In this document: positions 16,310-20,799 of the stretch, one piece after another | How positions within the stretch are numbered: position 1 is the first letter of the stretch | Layout of the letters: every line of letters starts with the position of its first letter | IMG/VR virus record: IMGVR_UViG_3300003894_000036 | Span: 1-20,799 of that record | Origin: a virus | Direction: 5' to 3' (one strand) | DNA length: 20,799 nucleotides | The notes under the pieces: model-generated | Databases searched by the model: none | What the model was told of the DNA's origin: nothing | What the model saw: the letters and a program-made list of their open reading frames with translations, nothing else | Made by a program: the position numbers and the translations under genes

Positions 16310-18847
16310 ATGACCCTAAATTCAGACGGAACATATACCCTCCCCTACAACTGGTCAGATGACAAAGAAAATGGAGTCGATCCAGATCCAAGCCGATTTG
16401 ACGCACAAGAATCGGATTTAGTAACTGGAATCAAGGAAAGCGTCAATAGAAATGGCTATAACGAAGCGTTAGCCAATCTACCCATGGGAGGCTTTAAGCA
16501 TACCGGAGTGGGTGACGCTACCAATTTAACGGATTATTCCAGCGCTTCTCAAATTCAAAGCGCCTCTATAGTTTACGCCGCTACAGTGGCCGGAACGGTG
16601 GACGCAATAACAGTTACTCTTGCTCCAGCTCCTACCGCTTACACGACGGGAGCGTATTTAATTTTTAAGCCCACTGGAGAAAATACGGGAGCGGTTACCA
16701 TTGATGTTAACTCCTTGGGTGTAACAAACGTCAAAAGAGTTGATGGTTCTGCATTGGGCGCTGGAGATATACCCAGTGGATCAGTTATTTTATTGGTCTA
16801 CGATGGAACTAATTTTCAAATAATTAACCCTAGGAACACAACCCAAGCGGAATTACAAGAGGTTCAAAGCTGGCTGCTCACCGTCACCGCTCAAATGTCC
16901 GAGGACTTAGGCGAAGCCCTTCTAATGGAAACGGGCTGGACAGATAGTTTTGGAGCTTCAAATCTTCAAGGCGCAGATGAGGCGAACTCAACAGGTTACC
17001 AGTATGACGCTACAAATGATTTGTATTCTGGGCAAGATGCGGTTGCAGGCGTTAACTCTGATAAGGACTACACAGGCGAATCGAATTACATCCAACAAGA
17101 ATGGACAAATTCTTTACTGTCAACTAGTCAAGCAACAGTTACCAATGGAGATGCTACGGTTTCGCTGTCTTCTGGCAGTTGGCCGACTAACTGCGCGAAA
17201 GGCCGAATTAGCTTTGATAGCGGCTCTACCTGGTATGACATAGATACTAGAACCGACGCGACAAATATTGAACTATCTACAACCGCGACAGAAAGTACAG
17301 CCTCATATGATTATATTATAAGGCTCAGTGAGATTGATTCGGAAGGCGCGAAGCTCACTATGGTAGGCGATGTAGGGAACTTATTGTTACTTCACGGAGA
17401 CGGAGCAGACACTAGCACAACGATTACTGATAGCGGGAACACGGGTCATTCGCCTACAGCAAACGGGAACGCCCAAATTGATACCGCACAAAGTAAGTTT
17501 GGTGGAGCTTCAATTTTATTTGATGGGACTGGCGATTATATCTCTATTCCAAACCATGTAGATTGGGACTGGAATGTGGATGGAAATGATTTTACGGTTG
17601 ATTTTTGGGTAAGATTTAATTCAGTGGCAGGAGCTCAAACGTTTTGGGGTAGAGGATCTTCTGGCGGCGACTTTGAAAGGCTCTATTTTGACGGGTCAAA
17701 CATTGTATATAATTCGAATATAGCGCCAAACGAACAAGGTTATATTGTAAGAGCTTGGTCTCCCTCAGTTAATACTTGGTATCATATAGCGCTTGCTAAA
17801 AGTGGGGATGATTATAAATTATTTGTAGACGGAACCCAACAAGGCGCGACCGCTACGGACTCAGATCTTGGAACCAGCGCCCCATCGGCGGATTTTGAAA
17901 TAGGCAAAAACCCTTATTCAGCGGCGTCCTATCTAAACGGCTGGATAGATGAGTTTCGTATCTCAAGTGAAGCTCGATGGACGGCTAATTTTACGCCGTC
18001 TACCTCAGCTTATGTTGTTGGCGCGGCTGTTGGGGGTGAGCGTGTGTCTTTTTGTGATTCATATGCTCAAAAGACGGATACTTCGGGATGGAGCGACATA
18101 AATAGCGGTTCGGTCACTGAGGCTTTACGCGCTCAAGAAGCAACCTATTGGCTGGCTCATGACCCTGCTTCAGGGTTTGGGGCTGACACCGAAGTAAAAA
18201 TTTTTAATCAAACGGGCGGGTTGTGGCGCGTAATTGCAAAAAATAACGCTGGGACTTGGCAATACAACAACAACGCATCCCATAATGTGACCTTTACCGG
18301 AGTCAATGCAACGGTTAATGATATGCTCCATGCCGTTTCTCAAGCGGTGTCAACTCAAGCGGCTAATCGTATGACAGGCTCAGAGCTTGCCGCGATTACA
18401 GATAACGAATGGGAGGGGGCAAGCGGTTGGTCTACCTCCACAGCATCAATAGTTAGAGGTGTAACAATTTATTCGAGTTCGGGCTCCCAGACCCCAGTGA
18501 TCTCACAATACAGAATAAATCATGATACCGAGCGTTCTGTAATGGACATTAGGTCAAAAGCCTACGATCCGAGCTTTGTTCCAACTGAGTGCTATTTGTG
18601 GGCCTTGGCTCAACATTCTACAAGCGACGGCCCAGGCACTTTTTATGTTTCAAGGAATGGCGGTTCTGAATGGGCAACCGCAACAATGGCCCAAGCAGGA
18701 GACCCTATATCGGGAGACACACGAGTTTTAAGGGGAACGGTTGATTTGAGTGGCCAAACATCAGGTCAAGATTTACGGTGTCGATATGTCACGGAATCAG
18801 GCAAAAATCAGTATCTACACGCCTGGGGCCTCCAGGCCAAACAATAG
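16310..18847 (+). CDS. Tail fibre / receptor-binding protein with LamG domain
   Basis: This 845-residue protein has a modular fibre layout. Residues 60-175 match a common N-terminal fibre module (FKHTGVGDATNLTDYSSASQ, then GDIPSGSVILLVYDGTNFQI). Residues about 357-570 look like a laminin G / concanavalin A-like sugar-binding fold (LLLLHGDGADTST, FGGASILFDGTGDYISIP, YKLFVDGTQQG and WIDEFRIS). About 590-720 hold another beta-rich module. The C-terminal about 60 residues (FYVSRNGGSEW to LHAWGLQAKQ) match a recurring fibre end domain. Such proteins usually bind host surface sugars. GAGGAT at 16295-16300 is a somewhat distant ribosome site. The LamG core suggests carbohydrate recognition; no depolymerase catalytic motif was seen. 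Confidence 0.82.
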   Translation: MTLNSDGTYTLPYNWSDDKENGVDPDPSRFDAQESDLVTGIKESVNRNGYNEALANLPMGGFKHTGVGDATNLTDYSSASQIQSASIVYAATVAGTVDAITVTLAPAPTAYTTGAYLIFKPTGENTGAVTIDVNSLGVTNVKRVDGSALGAGDIPSGSVILLVYDGTNFQIINPRNTTQAELQEVQSWLLTVTAQMSEDLGEALLMETGWTDSFGASNLQGADEANSTGYQYDATNDLYSGQDAVAGVNSDKDYTGESNYIQQEWTNSLLSTSQATVTNGDATVSLSSGSWPTNCAKGRISFDSGSTWYDIDTRTDATNIELSTTATESTASYDYIIRLSEIDSEGAKLTMVGDVGNLLLLHGDGADTSTTITDSGNTGHSPTANGNAQIDTAQSKFGGASILFDGTGDYISIPNHVDWDWNVDGNDFTVDFWVRFNSVAGAQTFWGRGSSGGDFERLYFDGSNIVYNSNIAPNEQGYIVRAWSPSVNTWYHIALAKSGDDYKLFVDGTQQGATATDSDLGTSAPSADFEIGKNPYSAASYLNGWIDEFRISSEARWTANFTPSTSAYVVGAAVGGERVSFCDSYAQKTDTSGWSDINSGSVTEALRAQEATYWLAHDPASGFGADTEVKIFNQTGGLWRVIAKNNAGTWQYNNNASHNVTFTGVNATVNDMLHAVSQAVSTQAANRMTGSELAAITDNEWEGASGWSTSTASIVRGVTIYSSSGSQTPVISQYRINHDTERSVMDIRSKAYDPSFVPTECYLWALAQHSTSDGPGTFYVSRNGGSEWATATMAQAGDPISGDTRVLRGTVDLSGQTSGQDLRCRYVTESGKNQYLHAWGLQAKQ

Positions 18848-18855
18848 GAGCGATC

Positions 18856-19095
18856 ATGACAGTTAATATTATAAGTAGGCCCGATGTAAAAAAGAAAAAT
18901 GAGAATAAAAGCTTTAGAAAGGCCGGGCTCTTAGCTTTGTTGTCCAAGTACGGAACCCTTGAAGAGGCTAAAACAAAAGTTGAAACCGATATTAATACCG
19001 CTACGAACTTAGCCGAAATAAAGGTGGAGTTAATTGAAAAATTAAAAGACGTTGTTACCGCTATCTACTCATTAGGCAAGGGTGAAACAGAATGA
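18856..19095 (+). CDS. Small helical protein downstream of the tail fibre, 79 aa
   Basis: I do not recognise this protein. It has a short strand-like N-terminus (MTVNIISRPDV), a basic patch (KKKNENKSFRKAG) and two helices with alternating K and E (LEEAKTKVETDINTAT and ELIEKLKDVVTAIYSL). It has no signal or transmembrane helix. AGGAG at 18846-18850, six bases ahead, decides for ATG 18856; an earlier GTG in the same frame lies inside the fibre gene and is unlikely. The TGA overlaps the ATG of the receiver gene by four bases, so the two are likely produced together. Candidates are a fibre assembly factor or a partner of the receiver protein, but neither is shown by sequence. Confidence 0.7.
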   Translation: MTVNIISRPDVKKKNENKSFRKAGLLALLSKYGTLEEAKTKVETDINTATNLAEIKVELIEKLKDVVTAIYSLGKGETE

Positions 19096-19478
19096 AAGTT
19101 TTAATCGTTGAAGACAGTCAAAACGATATCGATTTTTATTCTAGACAATTAAGTGACTGCGATGTCTTTATAGCGAACAACCTTAAGGAAGGTAGGCTAG
19201 CTTTAAGCGCCCAGCAATTCGACTTGATAATTCTAGACAACGGCCTGCCTGATGGAATGAGCGTTGATCACTTGGATAGCATTACAAGTCTAAGCGAAGA
19301 GGCTTTTATTGTTATGGTCTCTGGGGCTGTGAATGCGGAAATAGTTAAAAAGGCGTTGGGTTTTGGGGTATCGACTGTAAGAAAGAAAGGCAGCCTGGGC
19401 AACGATTCGATTAAGAAAATTGTTACCTGTATTAAATCAGGTAAGCAGGCTTGCGGTGATTTGGTGTGTCAGGCATGA
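19092..19478 (+). CDS. Stand-alone response-regulator receiver domain (CheY-like)
   Basis: The 128 residues form one complete receiver fold and nothing else. They begin MKVLIVEDSQND, with the acidic pair E7 and D8; then LIILDNGLPDG, placing the phospho-acceptor D49; then FIVMVSGA with S77 in the switch position; and VRKKGS with K99 as the conserved lysine, followed by G instead of the usual P. All residues needed for phosphoryl transfer from a histidine kinase are therefore present. No output domain and no kinase occur in the window. Its ATG overlaps the preceding TGA, and its TGA overlaps the next ATG, so it is locked between the small helical protein and the holin-like gene. It could be phosphorylated by a host kinase or compete with host response regulators. 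Confidence 0.9.
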   Translation: MKVLIVEDSQNDIDFYSRQLSDCDVFIANNLKEGRLALSAQQFDLIILDNGLPDGMSVDHLDSITSLSEEAFIVMVSGAVNAEIVKKALGFGVSTVRKKGSLGNDSIKKIVTCIKSGKQACGDLVCQA

Positions 19479-19750
19479 ATGAGTTAGGAGAAATTAATAA
19501 AAAGCTCGAAGAGATCACCAGGCAGAACAAAGAGGTTGTTAGTTTGCAGGTCTGGAAAGAGGGCGTTAGCGAGCAAATTGCAGGAATGGAGGAAAAGATA
19601 GACGCGGTTGAAAATGTTCTGTGGGGGAAAGAGAGAAGAAATGGAGTCGTGGGGGATGTTTCAACCTTTAAGAAATTGTTTATTTGGGTTCCAGTTGCAA
19701 TTAGCGGGATAGTGGGAATATTAAAGTATTTCGACGTTATCCCTAAGTAA
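19475..19750 (+). CDS. Coiled-coil protein with C-terminal transmembrane helix (holin-like)
   Basis: A 91-residue protein with a long charged coiled coil (residues 1-48, LGEINKKLEEITRQNKEV and onward), a loop GKERRNGVVGDVST and one hydrophobic helix FIWVPVAISGIVGIL (residues about 69-83), ending in YFDVIPK. This layout resembles the XhlA-like small membrane proteins encoded in phage lysis cassettes. A virion or spanin-type role is an alternative. I use ATG 19475, which overlaps the receiver stop (ATGA) like the other junctions, instead of the GTG 19466. No recognisable lysozyme lies next to it, so the holin role is inference from the single helix and position. Confidence 0.6.
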   Translation: MNELGEINKKLEEITRQNKEVVSLQVWKEGVSEQIAGMEEKIDAVENVLWGKERRNGVVGDVSTFKKLFIWVPVAISGIVGILKYFDVIPK

Positions 19751-19771
19751 AACTAACTTTTGAAGGCGAAA

Positions 19772-20212
19772 TTATTTACACCAATCATGACTAGTTTTTG
19801 TTCCGTTTTTATATGGCACCCCATAACCATTATCCAGTAAAGCGGTTTTTAGGTTCAATCTGTGCCGGTCAATATCTAGTATAACATCCGCGTCAATACG
19901 GTAATACGTGTCCCGCTCCATGTCGCTCAAATAAATTTCAGACGCTGCCATTAATTTTTTAGCGACAAATTCCCGCGCTTGAATCGCTAATATTTTTTCC
20001 TTTTCGCATTTACCGCGTATCTCAGGCGTATCAACACCTCTCAATCTAACCCGTATCCCCTCTCCTATAATTGGATGCAATCCAGGCAAATTAAACGTTA
20101 TCGTGTCCGCATCATAATTACGGACGTATTGAGCCCCTTCGAAATCGCCGTAAGATTTAGCGTTCGCCGCAAACGGAAACAACAATATAATTATAGCTAT
20201 AATGGTTTTCAT
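19772..20212 (-). CDS. Exported staphylococcal-nuclease-like protein
   Basis: A 146-residue minus-strand protein with a Sec signal peptide (MKTIIAIIILLFPFAANA, cut after residue 18) and an SNase/thermonuclease fold. YDADTITF (residues 33-40) supplies calcium ligand D36. VRLRGVDTPE (55-64) supplies R56, D61 and E64. YYR (103-105) supplies R105 as the counterpart of catalytic R87. LLDNGYG near the end is also typical. Catalytic residues are intact, so a calcium-dependent nuclease acting outside the cytoplasm is likely. Two cysteines (C69 and C145) could form a disulphide. I chose ATG 20212 because it starts exactly at the signal peptide; the frame is open further upstream but lacks signal features. 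The stop lies 21 bases from the preceding plus-strand stop. Confidence 0.85.
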   Translation of the reverse strand: MKTIIAIIILLFPFAANAKSYGDFEGAQYVRNYDADTITFNLPGLHPIIGEGIRVRLRGVDTPEIRGKCEKEKILAIQAREFVAKKLMAASEIYLSDMERDTYYRIDADVILDIDRHRLNLKTALLDNGYGVPYKNGTKTSHDWCK

Positions 20213-20240
20213 GATTTTTAGGTAGGTTAGCAATACTCTA

Positions 20241-20268
20241 AATATAGCCGTGTTTTGGTTTTTGGCAA
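20241..20268 (-). promoter_or_regulatory. Sigma70-like promoter of the exported nuclease gene
   Basis: On the minus strand TTGCCA (20263-20268, five of six to the -35 consensus) precedes TATATT (20241-20246) with 16 bases between. Transcription would start near 20234, leaving a leader of about 20 bases with no clear ribosome site before ATG 20212. The same -10 sequence is used by the other minus-strand gene. Confidence 0.55.
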
Positions 20269-20315
20269 GAGGAGAGGAATATAAAGTCAAATATGGTATT
20301 TCACAAAGAATCGTA

Positions 20316-20441
20316 ATGGACGCGGCTAGGGCCGTTGTGCCAAAAGAGCTTGAAGAGCGCGAGAAATTTATTAGCGAAAATGAAAACAAAAGCCTCGCTG
20401 ATTACAAAATACAAAATAGAAATAAAAAAATAAAAAAATAA
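20316..20441 (+). CDS. Possible small protein or gene remnant, 41 aa
   Basis: A short plus-strand frame, divergent from the nuclease gene. It codes for a very charged, helical sequence (VPKELEEREKFISENENK) that ends in a lysine- and asparagine-rich tail encoded by A-tracts. The frame is open back to GTG 20250, but that part would run through the nuclease promoter; ATG 20316 has only a weak AAAGAA before it. A strong purine run at 20269-20279 has no start codon at a suitable distance. It could be the end of a gene whose beginning was lost when the nuclease gene was inserted, or a non-coding stretch. No family recognised. Confidence 0.3.
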   Translation: MDAARAVVPKELEEREKFISENENKSLADYKIQNRNKKIKK

Positions 20442-20447
20442 AAAAAA
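20423..20447. repeat. Phased A-tracts
   Basis: Three tandem copies of T followed by seven or eight A, beginning at 20423, 20431 and 20439, give an 8-base period. Such tracts bend or stiffen DNA and on the minus strand read as T-runs. They form the left edge of the AT-rich non-coding stretch. Confidence 0.6.
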
Positions 20448-20529
20448 TTGTAAAATTCTCCGTAAGTATTCAATTCTAAAGAAAAATTATTTTACAATTT
20501 CAGGAAGAGCGATAAAAAAAATGTAAAAT
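20445..20529. repeat. 12-base inverted repeat plus a third TGTAAAAT box
   Basis: AAATTGTAAAAT (20445-20456) and ATTTTACAATTT (20489-20500) are exact reverse complements separated by 32 bases. A further direct TGTAAAAT occurs at 20522-20529. Spaced boxes of this type are typical of protein binding sites (operators, a terminase or replication site), or the repeat could form a long-loop hairpin at the end of the operon. It has no T-run and the loop is large, so it is not a standard terminator. Confidence 0.5.
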
Positions 20530-20583
20530 CTGAAAACATTACCAAATAAAAGTAATTTGAAGCCTCAAGCAATAAAGGTAAAT

Positions 20584-20613
20584 GGGGAGGTAATACCCCC
20601 CCCCTTAAAGGGT
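20584..20613. repeat. Run of nine C inside G- and C-rich pairing elements
   Basis: GGGGAGG (20584-20590) is followed by TAATA, then nine consecutive C (20596-20604), TTAAA and GGG. The C-run can pair either with the upstream G-run or with the downstream AAGGG, so two mutually exclusive small hairpins are possible. Within the non-coding stretch 20442-20735 this is the only GC-rich block. Homopolymers of this length are prone to length change. Confidence 0.5.
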
Positions 20614-20735
20614 TAAACATTTTCTTCAAATTGGATTTCCCTAGTATACTGTTAAATTTTCTTAAGTGGTAAATCCTCTTTAAAAGCAAATCTCACCTAT
20701 GGGTAAAGAGTACCTTGATCGGGACAATCAAAGAT

Positions 20736-20799
20736 ATGGGGGACGAAATTTCGGCAGAACTTGCGAAAAACGAGAAAATCACCGTGCGTCTAATAGACA
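20736..20799 (+). CDS. Start of a gene cut by the window end (low confidence)
   Basis: ATG 20736 opens a frame that runs off the window, giving MGDEISAELAKNEKITVRLI, which looks like ordinary coding sequence (charged helix followed by a strand). TTG 20715 in the same frame, after AAAGAG, would add seven residues. A competing frame from ATG 20699 is also open to the end but reads as an R- and N-rich sequence and seems less natural. No clear ribosome site precedes either ATG. Confidence 0.3.
   Translation, partial: MGDEISAELAKNEKITVRLID

Noticed and set aside
16310-18847. Variable region of a diversity-generating retroelement in the fibre gene
   Set aside because: No reverse transcriptase gene and no second near-copy of the fibre 3' end was seen in the window, and the fibre C-terminus looks like an ordinary fibre end module.
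20645-20650. TATACT in the right-end non-coding block as a promoter -10
   Set aside because: It sits in a palindrome (AGTATACT) and has no -35-like hexamer at 16-18 bases on either strand. Could be real with an activator, but the sequence alone does not support it.
20492-20689. 65-codon minus-strand frame in the right-end block
   Set aside because: It runs through the inverted repeat and the nine-C run, gives a low-complexity L/F/K-rich product and has no ribosome site or family resemblance.

Overview
The window is the virion-structure region of a tailed bacteriophage or prophage (Caudoviricetes) with a short, podovirus-type tail. Gene order runs terminase small subunit, terminase large subunit, portal, scaffold, major capsid, decoration-like protein, head-tail adaptor, tail hub, ejection proteins, tail fibre. 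There is no tape measure, tail tube or sheath gene. Instead, an adaptor and a gp10-like tail-hub protein are followed by three large, soluble, ejection-type proteins. No integrase, repressor, replication gene, recognisable endolysin, tRNA or CRISPR array is visible. The host is most likely Gram-negative (inference): two proteins carry Sec signal peptides and an even number of cysteines in the mature chain, which suits a periplasm. The sequence is moderately AT-rich.

Layout. Positions 1-420 hold the end of a membrane protein, a 75-residue unknown and a hairpin. Positions 420-8803 are the packaging and head genes (TerS, TerL, unknown, portal, small accessory protein, scaffold, major capsid, decoration candidate, helix-hairpin-helix/coiled-coil protein, adaptor). 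Positions 8807-16303 are the tail hub, a GNAT-type acetyltransferase and the ejection proteins. Positions 16310-18847 are a LamG-domain tail fibre. Positions 18856-19750 are a small coupled cassette: a 79-residue unknown, a stand-alone response-regulator receiver (CheY-like) protein and a coiled-coil/transmembrane protein that looks holin-like. Most plus-strand genes touch or overlap by 1-11 bases (ATGA, TAATG, TTGA junctions), so they look like one long, translationally coupled late operon.

Two genes break the pattern. Both are on the minus strand, both encode short proteins with a Sec signal peptide, and both have a sigma70-like promoter of their own ending in TATATT. They are an unknown exported protein inside the ejection-protein cluster (13720-14061) and a staphylococcal-nuclease-like exported nuclease with all three catalytic residues (19772-20212). 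The first has a near-consensus promoter placed so close to its ATG that its mRNA should be essentially leaderless. These look like morons, accessory genes expressed independently of the late operon, for example in a lysogen or early in infection. Late transcription would run antisense to them.

The right end (20442-20735) is an AT-rich non-coding stretch with phased A-tracts, a perfect 12-base inverted repeat, a third TGTAAAAT box and a run of nine C. It probably separates the late region from another gene block that begins near the right edge. The most unusual content is the phage-encoded receiver-domain protein with a complete phosphorylation site and no visible kinase or output domain, coupled to a holin-like gene, together with the pair of self-promoted exported proteins.
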